From positions 34,868 to 98,867 of the forward strand of contig JACPOD010000013.1 of the NCBI GenBank assembly GCA_016185185.1: a stretch of 64,000 nucleotides of DNA. Reading direction: 5' to 3'. Made by a program: the position numbers and the translations under genes. Shown piece after piece: positions 1-9,169 of this stretch (within the stretch, counting starts at the first letter, position 1; each line of letters begins with the position of its first letter). Below the pieces are notes generated by a model, which saw only the letters and a list, made by a program, of their open reading frames with translations, ran no database searches and was not told where the DNA came from. Source of the DNA: Sphingobacteriales bacterium (GTDB lineage: Bacteria; Bacteroidota; Bacteroidia; Chitinophagales; Chitinophagaceae).

Positions 1-659
1 AAAACCAGGGGTTATCTCTTCCAGATCTGATAAATGAAGGTAACCTTGGTCTTATCAAGGCAGCTCAGCGTTTTGATGAAACAAGGGGTTTTAAATTTAT
101 TTCCTATGCTGTTTGGTGGATACGCCAAAGTATACTTCAGGCATTGGCGGAGCAATCAAGAATTGTCCGTCTGCCTTTAAATAAAGTAGGTCTTAGTAAC
201 CGGATCAATAAAGCCTTTTCCGCTCTTGAACAGGAATATGAAAGGGAGCCAACTCCAGAAGAACTGGCAGAATTGCTGGATATGGAGACGGAAGAAGTGG
301 CCGCTACCCTGGGGGTAGGCGGAAGACATGTAAGCATGGATCAACCCCTCGCCGATGGAGAAGATAGCACTCTGGCTGATGTGATGGAGAACCCCAATGC
401 AGAAGCCACAGATGGTCAACTTGAACACAACGAATCTTTAAAAACAGAAATAACCCGTTCTCTTAAAACATTAACAGATCGTCAGCAAGATGTTATTTGC
501 TTCTTTTTTGGCATTGGTGTAGATCACCCAATGAGCCTGGAAGATATTGGCGAAAAATTCAATCTTACCAGGGAAAGGGTAAGACAGATTAAAGACAAAG
601 CCATTACCAAATTGCGCAGCAACAACCGCAGCCGCCAGTTAAGAGGTTTCCTCGGGTAA
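1..659 (+). CDS. rpoD: RNA polymerase primary sigma factor (5' truncated by window edge)
   Basis: Open from base 3 with no start in the window; the ORF-track TTG start at 144 is internal. The upstream in-frame translation ([20 protein letters not shown], then [13 protein letters not shown]) is sigma-70 region 2, covering core binding and -10 melting. Region 3 follows. Region 4 has the -35-binding helix-turn-helix [20 protein letters not shown] near the C-terminus. About 218 codons are visible, against roughly 285-290 for Bacteroidota primary sigma factors, so about the first quarter lies outside the window. It directs RNA polymerase to housekeeping promoters. A strong hairpin terminator follows the stop. 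The family call is very secure; 'primary' rests on the conserved region 2. Confidence 0.95.
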   Translation, partial: NQGLSLPDLINEGNLGLIKAAQRFDETRGFKFISYAVWWIRQSILQALAEQSRIVRLPLNKVGLSNRINKAFSALEQEYEREPTPEELAELLDMETEEVAATLGVGGRHVSMDQPLADGEDSTLADVMENPNAEATDGQLEHNESLKTEITRSLKTLTDRQQDVICFFFGIGVDHPMSLEDIGEKFNLTRERVRQIKDKAITKLRSNNRSRQLRGFLG

Positions 660-692
660 AAATATTTTGCAAAGTGTATCTTTGCCAACCTT

Positions 693-735
693 AAAGTGAA
701 TATAGCTTCAAGTTATATTCACTTTTTGTTTTTTG
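693..735 (+). terminator. Intrinsic terminator after rpoD
   Basis: A perfect 12-bp stem (AAAGTGAATATA / TATATTCACTTT, 9-nt loop) is followed by an interrupted T tract. It lies between rpoD and ffh. A TATCTTTG word (677-684), resembling a Bacteroidota -7 element, sits just upstream, so a transcript starting there would begin at or in the hairpin. Confidence 0.75.
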
Positions 736-761
736 TGTGATAGCTAAATGAGAATTTAATT

Positions 762-2087
762 ATGTTCAACAGTTTATCAGAGAAATTAGAAACCGCCTTT
801 AAGCAACTGAAAGGTCAGGGAAGGATTACTGAATTAAATATTGCTGCTACAGTAAAAGAGATCCGTCGAGCCTTAATTGATGCTGATGTTAATTTTAAGA
901 TCGCCAAAGAATTTACTGATAAGGTAAAAGATAAGGCCCTTGGGGAAAAAGTTATTAATGCTGTTTCACCCGGCCAGTTAATGGTAAAGATCGTTAAAGA
1001 TGAGCTGGCTGAATTAATGGGTGGTACAGAAAGCGAACTGGATATTAAAGGAACCCCAACGGTAATTCTGATTGCCGGATTGCAGGGTTCCGGTAAAACT
1101 ACTTTTAGCGGCAAACTGGCGAATTACTTAAAAACAAAAAAAGGGAAATCCCCATTATTGGTTGCAGCAGATATTTATCGTCCTGCGGCAATTGACCAGT
1201 TGCAGGTATTGGGGTCTCAAATTAATGTAGATGTTTACAGTGAGCCAGAAAATAAAGATGCAGTTCTGATTGTACAAAACGCCATAAAAGAAGCGAAGTC
1301 AAAAAACAAGAATGTTGTTATTATTGATACGGCAGGACGTTTGGCTGTGGATGAAGTGATGATGAAGGAAGTCGCCAATATTAAGGCAGCGGTTAATCCA
1401 CAGGAAATTTTATTTGTAGTGGATTCCATGACGGGTCAGGATGCTGTAAATACCGCCAAAGCTTTTAATGACCGGTTGGATTTTACAGGAGTTATTTTAA
1501 CCAAGCTGGATGGCGATACAAGAGGCGGTGCAGCCTTATCCATAAAATATACGGTTCAAAAACCCGTCAAATTTGTAAGCAGTGGCGAAAAGATGGAGAC
1601 ACTGGATGTTTTTTATCCAGAAAGGATGGCACAACGTATCCTTGGAATGGGGGATATCACCTCTTTAGTGGAGAAAGCGCAGGAACAATTTAACGAAGAA
1701 GAAGCCCGGAAACTGGAAAAGAAAATCCGCAAAAACCAATTTGATTTTGCAGATTTTAAAACCCAACTGGAACAGATAAAAAAGATGGGTAATCTGAAAG
1801 ACCTGATGGGAATGATACCGGGAATGGGCAAGGCAATTAAGGATGTGGATATCAGCGATGATTCTTTTAAAGGAGTGGAAGCTATTATTAATTCGATGAC
1901 ACCTTTTGAAAGGGCTAATCCCGATTCTATAGACCAAAAAAGACGTGCACGGATAGCTAAAGGGAGCGGAAAAGATATTAGCGAGGTAAACCAGTTTATG
2001 AAGCAGTTTGAGCAAATGCGGGATATGATGAAGATGATGAATAAGATGCCCATGGGTGGTCGTATTCCCGGACTGGGGCGAAGATGA
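762..2087 (+). CDS. ffh: Signal recognition particle protein Ffh (SRP54 homologue)
   Basis: A 441-aa GTPase that binds signal sequences of nascent membrane and secreted proteins, pairs with 4.5S RNA and docks with FtsY. The N domain helices (about 1-90) precede the G domain: P-loop GLQGSGKTT near 106, DTAGR near 190 and TKLDGD near 248. The C-terminal M domain carries IPGMGK and a methionine-rich tail (MRDMMKMMNKMPMGG) typical of the signal-peptide groove. Length and domain order are normal for the family. It is separated from rpoD by a terminator and followed by rpsP, which has its own promoter. No 4.5S RNA gene was recognised nearby. Confidence 0.98.
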   Translation: MFNSLSEKLETAFKQLKGQGRITELNIAATVKEIRRALIDADVNFKIAKEFTDKVKDKALGEKVINAVSPGQLMVKIVKDELAELMGGTESELDIKGTPTVILIAGLQGSGKTTFSGKLANYLKTKKGKSPLLVAADIYRPAAIDQLQVLGSQINVDVYSEPENKDAVLIVQNAIKEAKSKNKNVVIIDTAGRLAVDEVMMKEVANIKAAVNPQEILFVVDSMTGQDAVNTAKAFNDRLDFTGVILTKLDGDTRGGAALSIKYTVQKPVKFVSSGEKMETLDVFYPERMAQRILGMGDITSLVEKAQEQFNEEEARKLEKKIRKNQFDFADFKTQLEQIKKMGNLKDLMGMIPGMGKAIKDVDISDDSFKGVEAIINSMTPFERANPDSIDQKRRARIAKGSGKDISEVNQFMKQFEQMRDMMKMMNKMPMGGRIPGLGRR

Positions 2088-2116
2088 ACTGGTAACGTAA
2101 AATTTCCTATTTTTGA

Positions 2117-2147
2117 TTTGGTAAATTGGCACAGGTACTTATCTTTG
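2117..2147 (+). promoter_or_regulatory. Bacteroidota-type promoter for rpsP
   Basis: TTTG at 2117-2120, 19-nt spacer, then TATCTTTG at 2140-2147. This closely fits the known Bacteroidota sigma consensus TTTG-N19-TAnnTTTG. It would place the start about 40 nt upstream of the rpsP ATG. Confidence 0.7.
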
Positions 2148-2194
2148 CCAGCCTTATAACCCTATTTTTTCACGCATTTAAATTTTTATTTAAG

Positions 2195-2641
2195 ATGCCA
2201 GTTAAATTAAGATTGCAGCGTCACGGCTCAAAAAAACGCCCTTTTTACTTCATTGTAGTGGCCGATGCCCGTGCTCCAAGAGATGGTAAATTCATTCAAA
2301 AAATCGGTACGTACAACCCTTTAACGGTTCCGGCTTCAATTAACATTGACCGCCAGAAATCATTGGATTGGTTACAGAAAGGTGCACAACCTACTGACAC
2401 CGTAAGAAGGATTTTATCTTTCAAAGGAGTTCTTTACCTGAAGCACTTATTACGTGGTGTAAAACTTGGTTTGTTTGATGAAGCCACTGCTATGGACAAG
2501 TTTATGAAATGGAGCCAGGAACATGACTCCAGCGTAAACCGCCGCCAAACGGAACACAAACGGGCAAGAATTTCCCGCAAAAGTGAACCTGTGGTGAGAA
2601 AAGTTGAAAGCAGCGAAGGCGAAGCTAAGACAGAAGAATAA
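2195..2641 (+). CDS. rpsP: 30S ribosomal protein S16
   Basis: The start was moved from the track's 2126 TTG to the ATG at 2195, because S16 proteins begin with [19 protein letters not shown], seen exactly here. The promoter at 2117-2147 also overlaps the longer start. The product is 148 aa: a conserved S16 core of about 80 residues ([22 protein letters not shown]) plus a charged C-terminal extension rich in K, R and E, usual in this phylum. It binds 16S rRNA early in 30S assembly. It lies next to rimM, as in many bacteria, but a terminator separates the two, and trmD and rplS do not follow. Confidence 0.97.
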   Translation: MPVKLRLQRHGSKKRPFYFIVVADARAPRDGKFIQKIGTYNPLTVPASINIDRQKSLDWLQKGAQPTDTVRRILSFKGVLYLKHLLRGVKLGLFDEATAMDKFMKWSQEHDSSVNRRQTEHKRARISRKSEPVVRKVESSEGEAKTEE

Positions 2642-2670
2642 TCAACCACTCTGTTAAATCAAACTTTTTA

Positions 2671-2702
2671 AAGCCTTTCCGTTTACGGAAGGGCTTTTTT
2701 TA
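2671..2702 (+). terminator. Intrinsic terminator after rpsP
   Basis: AAGCCTTTCCG / CGGAAGGGCTT is an 11-bp stem with one G-T pair and a 4-nt loop, followed by a run of T residues. It ends the rpsP transcript just before rimM. Confidence 0.85.
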
Positions 2703-2724
2703 ATTTGCTAATGATATTTACTCA

Positions 2725-3240
2725 ATGACCCAATATTTCAAAATAGGAAAATTAGTGGCCACATTTGGTGTGGACGGGAAACTTGTTTTAAAGCATAGCC
2801 TTGGAAAAAAGACTTCATTAAAAGGATTGGAAACAATATTCCTCGAAGAACGTAAAGATTCCTTCCTTCCTTATTTTATGGAAAACACTACTATCAAAAC
2901 CGATTCAGAAATTTATATCAAACTCGAAGGCACCAATACAAAAGAAGCCGCACACAAACTCACTCAGAAAGAAGTGTGGCTGGCAGAAGAAGATTTTAAA
3001 AAGTTTGCAGCCAAATCATCACCCATTTCTTTACTCGGGTTTCATTTGATAAATGAAGGAGAAGATATTGGTGAAATACTGGAAGTGATTGAACAACCCA
3101 TGCAGGTACTTTGTAAGATTATGTTGAATGATAACGAAGCACTGATACCTTTGCATGAAGAAACATTACAGAAGGTTGATAAAAAGAAGAAGCAAGTACA
3201 TATTATACTTCCAGTAGGCCTTTTGGATATTTACCGGTAA
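2725..3240 (+). CDS. rimM: Ribosome maturation factor RimM
   Basis: 171 aa, normal RimM length. The N-terminal beta-barrel begins YFKIGKLVATFGVDGKLVLK, a variant of the family's GxxxGxHGxxGxxxV motif. The second half is the PRC-barrel region (LLGFHLINEGEDIGEILEVIEQPMQ, then ALIPL and GLLDIYR). It associates with S19 in the 30S head and helps process 16S rRNA. It directly follows rpsP, the classical gene order, although the intervening terminator suggests some separate transcription. The family call is secure. Confidence 0.93.
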   Translation: MTQYFKIGKLVATFGVDGKLVLKHSLGKKTSLKGLETIFLEERKDSFLPYFMENTTIKTDSEIYIKLEGTNTKEAAHKLTQKEVWLAEEDFKKFAAKSSPISLLGFHLINEGEDIGEILEVIEQPMQVLCKIMLNDNEALIPLHEETLQKVDKKKKQVHIILPVGLLDIYR

Positions 3241-3325
3241 GTTTTGCCCCTATATATTCTCCATAATAGCTCACGGTAAATCGCTTAACTTTATTTTTCA
3301 TTTACACAGGCTTTATACTTTTTGT

Positions 3326-5995
3326 ATGAAAAATATATACACATCTCTCATTTTCTTTTTATTGATTATGCAAACAAATGCACAGCAGGCTTTATTTCAA
3401 TCTAAAGATTTCAGTATATATCACGATAAAGTAATACAGGATAAAAATGAAGCCAAAATCCTTTCACCGGTACATATTATAAGCAATTACCAGAGCCCGG
3501 CTAATCTATACCAGTCGGCGGATATCAGTTTTAAATTTGCTATTAATGGAAAAGACAATGAAATGCTTTCCGGGCAGGATCATCATTTCAGTGTAAAAGT
3601 TATTAATGGAAAATCGGTAACTCCTGTAATAAAGTTTGGTGAGCAATTGAAAGAACCGGCAACAGGTGAATATCTTCAACCCAATACTTCATTAACCATA
3701 CGATTGGATATGCGGGATGTGGTGAAGCATTTCAACGAAAAAGGATACTTTACGACTTTCAAAGGCGATAAAATTTATAAAGAAGATTTTAAAGGCGTAT
3801 TTGTGGCCGGCGGCACCGCACCTATGTTCTGGGATTTTGATAATCTTGTTAATCGCTCCGAATTAAGATTGACAGATGAAGATGGTGATGGCATTTTTGA
3901 AACTACCATGATCTTAAATAAACAATCAGATCAAAAACAAACCGATGCAGAATGGAAAATGGTGAAAGATGCGACTGCTTTTCCGCAATACCAATCTTCT
4001 TATTTAATCTCTGATGCGTTGTACAATATGTCAATTGAAGAAATGATTAAAGCAGTAGAGCTGGACAGTACCTTCCGCACAGGTAAGGAATGGGCTGGTG
4101 TATGGACAAGAGATATCAGCTACAGTATTATTCTCTCCATGGCACACCTGCAACCGGAAGTAGCTAAAAAAAGTTTGCTAAGGAAAGTGAACAAGAAAAA
4201 AAGGATTATACAGGATACAGGAACAGGAGGCGCATACCCTGCATCAACTGACAGAATGATATGGGCTGTGGCAGCAAATGAAGTGTATAAAGCAACGGGT
4301 GATAAAGATTGGTTGCAACTGGCATATACCATCATCAAAAATTCTATTGAAGATGACATGCACAATGTGTACGATGCAGAAACAGGAATGGTAAAAGGTG
4401 AATCATCATTCCTGGATTGGCGTGAACAAACCTACCCCAAATGGATGCAACCCGCAGATATTTTTGAAAGCGAATGTTTGGGAACAAACGCTGTGCACTA
4501 CCAGGCAAATATTGTTTTGAGTGAAATGGCTTCAATCTTAAAACAAACGTCTGTAGCTGTAAAGCACACAGTAATTGCCAAAAAAATTAAAGACGGCATC
4601 AACAAATATTTATGGTTGCCGGATAAGGGTTATTACGGTCAGTTTTTATATGGAAGAAATTTTAAAATGGTTTCTCCCAGGTCAGAAGCATTAGGCGAAG
4701 CATTATGCATTGTGTTTGGAATAGCCGATGATAAGAAAGCGAAACAAATTGTTGCATCCACTCCTTTAACAGCTTTTGGTATTAATTGTATTTATCCTAA
4801 TATTCCAAACATTCCACCTTACCACAATAATGCAGTGTGGCCTTTTGTACAAACGTATTGGTTGTGGGCTGCTGCTAAAGTTGGTAATGAAGCAGCTGTA
4901 AACGAAAGTATTTTTGATATCTATCGTCCGGCTGCTTTGTTTTTAACGAATAAAGAAAATTTTGTAGCGGAGAATGGAGATTTTGCCGGCACCGTAATCA
5001 ACTCCAGTAATATGCTCTGGAGCTTGTCAGGTAATATCAGTTTAGTGCATAAAGTATTATTCGGAATAAAATTCCAGTCGGAAAATTTATTGTTTCAGCC
5101 ATATGTGCCGAAAGTGTTTGATGGTAAAAGAAGTCTTACCAATTTTAAATACCGGAATGCCGTGCTGAATATAGAAATGGAAGGCTATGGCAACGGAATT
5201 AATTCCTTTTTGGTAGATGGAAAGGAAAATACGAAACATGAAATTCCAGGTAATTTAAAAGGAATACATTCTATTAAGATCATATTGAACAACCAGCAGG
5301 GCATAGGAAATAAGATCAATAAAGTGACAAATCATTTCACGTTGCCGGCGCCTAATGCAGCGTTAAATGGAAATGAATTATCATGGTCTCCGGTTAGTGG
5401 AGCGAAGAAATATCATATCAGTAAAAATGGAAAGTGGTTATCTCAAACTAGCGATACCAAATTCAGTATTACTGATAAAAATTATGGCGAGTACACTGTT
5501 GTTGCTGTAGATGAATATGGAGTGGAATCATTTGCCTGTGAACCGGTGGTTAGCATAGAGGATGCTGCAGTTAAAACGTATGATGCTGAAAAATATGCGA
5601 CAAAAGCAATACATAACTACAAAGGTTTTACAGGCTATGGTTTTATTGAGATCAATACCACAGAAAACAGGAATGTAACCATACCGGTAAATGTTACTGA
5701 AGATGGTTTATATGCCATTGATTTTCGCTATGCCAATGGAAATGGCCCCACTAACACTGAAAATAAATGTGCCATCCGTACATTAAAAGTGGATGATATG
5801 CAAAAAGGGACACTGGTATTTCCGCAGAGAGGAAAGGGTGAATGGAGCAATTGGGGTTACAGTAACGCAGTGAAACTATTTTTAAAGAAAGGCGATCACA
5901 AAGTCACGTTGTCTTTTGAAGATGCAAACGATAATATGAATGGCGATATTAACCAGGCGATGCTGGACAATATGCGGTTGATTAAAATAAAATAG
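3326..5995 (+). CDS. Secreted six-hairpin glycosidase-like protein with C-terminal carbohydrate-binding-like domain
   Basis: 889 aa with a clear signal peptide (about 1-19, ending TNA-QQ). The central part (about 200-640) has features of an (alpha/alpha)6 toroid glycosidase: GVWTRDISYSIILSMAHL near 258, a stretch with acidic residues GESSFLDWREQTYPKW near 360, and NNAVWPFVQTYWLWAAAKVG. A fibronectin/Ig-like segment follows (SWSPVSGAKKYHISKNGKW). The last 140 residues (DAEKYATKA ... MLDNMRLIKIK) resemble a CBM6/35-type beta-sandwich. It probably trims oligosaccharides in the periplasm or outside the cell. The exact GH family and substrate cannot be fixed by eye. It stands alone, with no SusC/D pair nearby. 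Confidence 0.6.
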   Translation: MKNIYTSLIFFLLIMQTNAQQALFQSKDFSIYHDKVIQDKNEAKILSPVHIISNYQSPANLYQSADISFKFAINGKDNEMLSGQDHHFSVKVINGKSVTPVIKFGEQLKEPATGEYLQPNTSLTIRLDMRDVVKHFNEKGYFTTFKGDKIYKEDFKGVFVAGGTAPMFWDFDNLVNRSELRLTDEDGDGIFETTMILNKQSDQKQTDAEWKMVKDATAFPQYQSSYLISDALYNMSIEEMIKAVELDSTFRTGKEWAGVWTRDISYSIILSMAHLQPEVAKKSLLRKVNKKKRIIQDTGTGGAYPASTDRMIWAVAANEVYKATGDKDWLQLAYTIIKNSIEDDMHNVYDAETGMVKGESSFLDWREQTYPKWMQPADIFESECLGTNAVHYQANIVLSEMASILKQTSVAVKHTVIAKKIKDGINKYLWLPDKGYYGQFLYGRNFKMVSPRSEALGEALCIVFGIADDKKAKQIVASTPLTAFGINCIYPNIPNIPPYHNNAVWPFVQTYWLWAAAKVGNEAAVNESIFDIYRPAALFLTNKENFVAENGDFAGTVINSSNMLWSLSGNISLVHKVLFGIKFQSENLLFQPYVPKVFDGKRSLTNFKYRNAVLNIEMEGYGNGINSFLVDGKENTKHEIPGNLKGIHSIKIILNNQQGIGNKINKVTNHFTLPAPNAALNGNELSWSPVSGAKKYHISKNGKWLSQTSDTKFSITDKNYGEYTVVAVDEYGVESFACEPVVSIEDAAVKTYDAEKYATKAIHNYKGFTGYGFIEINTTENRNVTIPVNVTEDGLYAIDFRYANGNGPTNTENKCAIRTLKVDDMQKGTLVFPQRGKGEWSNWGYSNAVKLFLKKGDHKVTLSFEDANDNMNGDINQAMLDNMRLIKIK

Positions 5996-6034
5996 GGGTT
6001 ACTGTTGATTGTGATTAATTTCCAACTTTTCAAT

Positions 6035-6057
6035 ACAGTGTAATACTGTTATTTTTG
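6035..6057 (+). promoter_or_regulatory. Candidate promoter/operator of the first toxin-antitoxin pair
   Basis: An inverted repeat ACAGT-GTAAT-ACTGT (6035-6049) abuts a -7-like TATTTTTG (6050-6057), about 35 nt before the antitoxin start. This is the usual place for an autoregulatory operator. The -33 element is weak. Confidence 0.35.
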
Positions 6058-6091
6058 TATAAAATAATATTTCACCTGTAAAAAAATCATT

Positions 6092-6322
6092 ATGCCCGGA
6101 ACAGAAATTTATTTACCATTAAATGTTCAGCAACTGGTTGATCTTATTATTCAACTCCCCAAAAAGCAAAAACAACAATTAGTTGATTTATTGGCAAAAG
6201 AGGATGTAACGGTTTCAGAAAAACAGAAAGAATTGGTGCGTAACCGGATAAAAAAGTATAAGGCCCGCCCGGATAAACTTATTGGAGAAAAGGAAGCATG
6301 GTATATGATAAATGCGGACTGA
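6092..6322 (+). CDS. Antitoxin-like small protein of a RelE/ParE-type pair
   Basis: 76 aa, acidic and basic mixed, with a helix-rich start (VQQLVDLIIQLPKKQKQQLVDLLAK) that fits the dimerising or DNA-binding segment of small Bacteroidota antitoxins, and a C-terminal tail (ELVRNRIKKYKARPDKLIGEKEAW) that could wrap a toxin. The sequence alone does not name a family. The assignment rests on its position: its TGA overlaps the ATG of a RelE/ParE-like gene by one base (TGATG), implying translational coupling. A palindrome lies in the upstream promoter. Confidence 0.6.
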   Translation: MPGTEIYLPLNVQQLVDLIIQLPKKQKQQLVDLLAKEDVTVSEKQKELVRNRIKKYKARPDKLIGEKEAWYMINAD

Positions 6323-6630
6323 TGAAAAAGTTTAAGTTATTCTTTACACCGGAATCAATTAAAGAAATTAAAGCTGCTGCTGATTGGTATAATAAACAGC
6401 AAAAAGGATTAGGTAAAAGATTTAAGGGGCACTTTAAAAAGGAAGCAGACAAAATAAAACAAAATCCATTCGCCCGTTCTGTCCGTTATGAAGACGTTCG
6501 TTTCGCCGTTATTGCGGTTTTCCCCTATGCCATTCACTACACTATTGATGAGCAATCTGCAACAATTATTGTTCAGGCATTACTTGCATTTAAACAAGAC
6601 TCTGTTGAGAACTGGTTGAAACGAAAATAA
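6322..6630 (+). CDS. Type II toxin, RelE/ParE family
   Basis: 102 aa from the ATG at 6322; the track start at 6298 adds eight residues and overlaps the upstream gene more deeply. The pattern is typical of the ParE/RelE fold: FFTPESIKEIKAAADWYNKQQKGLGKRF (strand then two helices), IKQNPF, YEDVRFAVIAVFPYAIHYTIDEQSATIIVQALLAFKQD (beta sheet). Known members either cleave ribosome-bound mRNA or poison gyrase; the residues here do not decide which. Coupled to the antitoxin by TGATG. Confidence 0.8.
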   Translation: MKKFKLFFTPESIKEIKAAADWYNKQQKGLGKRFKGHFKKEADKIKQNPFARSVRYEDVRFAVIAVFPYAIHYTIDEQSATIIVQALLAFKQDSVENWLKRK

Positions 6631-6668
6631 TTATTTTATTATTTCGCAGTATAATCATATTTATTGTT

Positions 6669-7376
6669 ATGCTCAAAGCAATCATTTGGGATTACGATGG
6701 AACTTTAGTAGATACCCGCCAGAAAAATCTGAATGTTACCAGGTCAATTATTTCAGCAGTTACAGGTAAGCCTGCTGATATGTTTCCTGTTTTAAATTCT
6801 GTTGCAGTTTATGATGAAGCTAATATGAAATCAGCCAACTGGCGGGAATTGTATAAAACCGAATTTAATTTAACGGATGAACAAACAATCTATGCAGGTT
6901 CCCTGTGGACAGAATACCAGTTACTGGATAATACAGTAATCAATTTTTTCATTGGCATAAATGAAGTTATTCATTCCTTGTCTTTTTACAAACATGGAAT
7001 CGTGTCGCAAAATTCAAAACAGAATATTACTGAAGTACTGGACCGGGAAGGTGTGGGTAAACATTTTAAAATGATAATCGGATATGAAGAAATTCCTTTT
7101 TCCATGCAGAAACCACACCCCGAAGGATTGTTGCAATGCATAACGCAGCTAACCAAACTGGATAATGAAGGAATCATTCTTTACATTGGCGACCATGAAA
7201 CAGATGCCACCTGTGTACACAATGCAAATAATACTTTATCCCGTAAAGCCATTTACAGTGCGGGGGCATTTTATGAAAAACATGATGCTTCCGGCAACTG
7301 GAATATTAAACCCGACTTTAAAGTGAATCATCCAAATGAAATTCTCGAAATTGCCGAAGCACTAAATAATCAGTAA
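6669..7376 (+). CDS. HAD-superfamily hydrolase (phosphoglycolate phosphatase-like)
   Basis: 235 aa. Motif I is WDYDGTLVDT near residue 9 (nucleophile Asp and acid/base Asp). The cap is helical. Motif II is HGIVSQNS near 110, the motif III lysine falls near FSMQKPHPEG, and motif IV is YIGDHETDATC near 172. This is the order of a class I HAD phosphatase of the Gph/PGMB type. The substrate is unknown; family members hydrolyse small phosphate esters such as 2-phosphoglycolate. It is a single gene between the toxin pair and an opposite-strand hypothetical gene. Confidence 0.85.
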   Translation: MLKAIIWDYDGTLVDTRQKNLNVTRSIISAVTGKPADMFPVLNSVAVYDEANMKSANWRELYKTEFNLTDEQTIYAGSLWTEYQLLDNTVINFFIGINEVIHSLSFYKHGIVSQNSKQNITEVLDREGVGKHFKMIIGYEEIPFSMQKPHPEGLLQCITQLTKLDNEGIILYIGDHETDATCVHNANNTLSRKAIYSAGAFYEKHDASGNWNIKPDFKVNHPNEILEIAEALNNQ

Positions 7377-7399
7377 TTAAAAAATTGCCTGTTTTGCCT

Positions 7400-7867
7400 T
7401 TAAGAACCCGATTGAATAAAATCTGCCAGTAACTTCATCCGGAAATATAAATTGCTCAGCTTGATGGAAACTTTTGCTTCTATCTTTTTTATATTACCAC
7501 CATTTAGTTGTTTAATATTTTTTAGTTCCTGTATCTTTTCATCAATCTTGTCGGTGAGTTTTTCTGCTGTCCAGCCGAGGTAGCGTTTATTACGGTCTTC
7601 TTTGATGTGTTTGATTTTAATTTTCCCTTCTTTGAGTTTGGTAAAATTAAAATTTTCTTTTATGGCATTTCGAATGGCAGTATTGGACAACAGGTCAATT
7701 ACATTTTCATAAGGCGTATTATCCATAAACGCATTTTTAAAAACATTCAGGTTATCCCGCAATTCAGTAAGTAATTGTTTTTTATGAACATCATTGGTCT
7801 TTGACTTTTTGTACAGGAAACCAATGAGGTTTTGAAGCGGTGCGATTGTTGAACTGAGCCATTGCAT
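7400..7867 (-). CDS. Hypothetical protein
   Basis: 155 aa, lysine-rich and predicted largely helical (KKQLLTELRDNLNVFKNAF, then LTDKIDEKIQELKNIK). There is no signal peptide or membrane span, and I do not recognise a family. It is read on the minus strand, convergent with the HAD gene (23-nt gap). The coding frame is long and uninterrupted, with composition like its neighbours, so it is probably real. Confidence 0.55.
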   Translation of the reverse strand: MQWLSSTIAPLQNLIGFLYKKSKTNDVHKKQLLTELRDNLNVFKNAFMDNTPYENVIDLLSNTAIRNAIKENFNFTKLKEGKIKIKHIKEDRNKRYLGWTAEKLTDKIDEKIQELKNIKQLNGGNIKKIEAKVSIKLSNLYFRMKLLADFIQSGS

Positions 7868-8020
7868 AAAATAAAAATAAGAACTATGACGCTAAGAGAA
7901 AAGTAAAATAGCGAATAGAATTACTAACAGTACAGGTGTGTGATGCTTATGGAGCTGATTAATGGCTGAATGTCCTATTTCATAAACACCACCAAAATCT
8001 TATTTGTACCTTGCCATTTC

Positions 8021-9169
8021 ATGGAAAAAAAGCCACAACGCATCATTGCTCACTTCGACCTTGATGCATTTTTTGTATCGGTAGAAGTGCTGAATGACCC
8101 TTCGCTAAAGGGTAAACCTGTTGTGGTGGGGGGAAGGGAAAGAGGGGTGGTAGCTGCCTGCAGTTATGAAGCAAGAAAATTTGGTATTCATTCTGCCATG
8201 CCAATGAAAACGGCATTAAAACTTTGTCCGCAATTAGTGGTGGTTAGTGGGATGCGTGGAGAGTACAGTAAATTTTCCCGGTGGGTTACAGATATTATTG
8301 CAGCCAAAGCCCCCTTGTTTGAAAAAGCCTCTATCGATGAATTTTATCTTGACCTCACCGGTATGGATAAGTTTTTTAATGCGTATCAATGGACCATTAA
8401 TTTGCGAAAGGAAATAATTGATGCAACTCAATTACCCATTTCATTCGGACTGGCCAGTAATAAAATGATCGCAAAAATGGCTACCAATGAAGCCAAACCA
8501 AATGGATATTTGCAAATTCCCTTTGGAAAAGAAAAAGAATTCCTGGCACCGCTTAAAGTAAACAAAATTCCGGGAGTGGGTGAGAGTACTTACTCCACCT
8601 TAATGCAATTGGGAATTGAAACCATAAAAGATTTGAGCGAACGAAAACCAGATGAACTGGAAAAACAATTAGGAAAGTATGGAATTGATCTCTGGAATAA
8701 GTCGCAGGGTTTGCATTATGGTGAAGTGGTGGCTTATCATGAAGCCAAATCTGTTTCTACAGAAAATACTTTCGAAGAAAATAAAAGCGACCCCGAATTT
8801 TTATTAAGAGAAATCGTACGGATGACGGAGAAGATTGCATTTGAACTGAGGCAGGATAATAAAACTACCGGCTGTGTGGCCGTTAAGATACGTTATCCTG
8901 ATTTTGAAACAACGTCACGGCAAACAACCATTCCGTATACGTTTAGTGATGATGAACTGATACCGGTTGCCAAAGACCTGTTTAATAAACTTTGGCGCAA
9001 AGGGCAACCGGTACGCTTACTGGGAGTAAGATTAAGTGAGCTAACTGACGGAGCAATGCAAACAAACTTATTTGAAAGCCTGGAAAAGAAAACACAACTC
9101 TATAAAGCCATTGATGATGTTAAGAACCGGTACGGAAGAGATTCTATAACAAAGGCCACAACAAAATGA
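8021..9169 (+). CDS. dinB: DNA polymerase IV (Y-family)
   Basis: 382 aa from the ATG at 8021; the longer track start at 7970 adds residues lacking Y-family similarity. Catalytic motifs are present: HFDLDAFFVSVE near the start (first Asp), VAACSYEARKFGIHSAMP, and ASIDEFYLDLTG (Asp-Glu pair). Helix-hairpin-helix KIPGVGE lies in the thumb. The little-finger domain (EENTFEENKSD... VRLLGVRLSEL) follows. It performs error-prone translesion synthesis. It ends just short of a beta-clamp-type tail (QTNLFE, a plausible clamp-binding motif). A -7-like TACCTTG lies only 8 nt before the start, so the mRNA could be nearly leaderless. Confidence 0.95.
   Translation: MEKKPQRIIAHFDLDAFFVSVEVLNDPSLKGKPVVVGGRERGVVAACSYEARKFGIHSAMPMKTALKLCPQLVVVSGMRGEYSKFSRWVTDIIAAKAPLFEKASIDEFYLDLTGMDKFFNAYQWTINLRKEIIDATQLPISFGLASNKMIAKMATNEAKPNGYLQIPFGKEKEFLAPLKVNKIPGVGESTYSTLMQLGIETIKDLSERKPDELEKQLGKYGIDLWNKSQGLHYGEVVAYHEAKSVSTENTFEENKSDPEFLLREIVRMTEKIAFELRQDNKTTGCVAVKIRYPDFETTSRQTTIPYTFSDDELIPVAKDLFNKLWRKGQPVRLLGVRLSELTDGAMQTNLFESLEKKTQLYKAIDDVKNRYGRDSITKATTK

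Noticed and set aside
2126-2194. Longer start for rpsP
   Set aside because: It overlaps an excellent promoter (2117-2147) and S16 proteins begin MPVKLRL, which starts at 2195.
7970-8020. Longer start for dinB
   Set aside because: The 17 extra residues do not resemble Y-family polymerases, and a promoter-like TACCTTG lies inside them; the ATG at 8021 gives the standard N-terminus.
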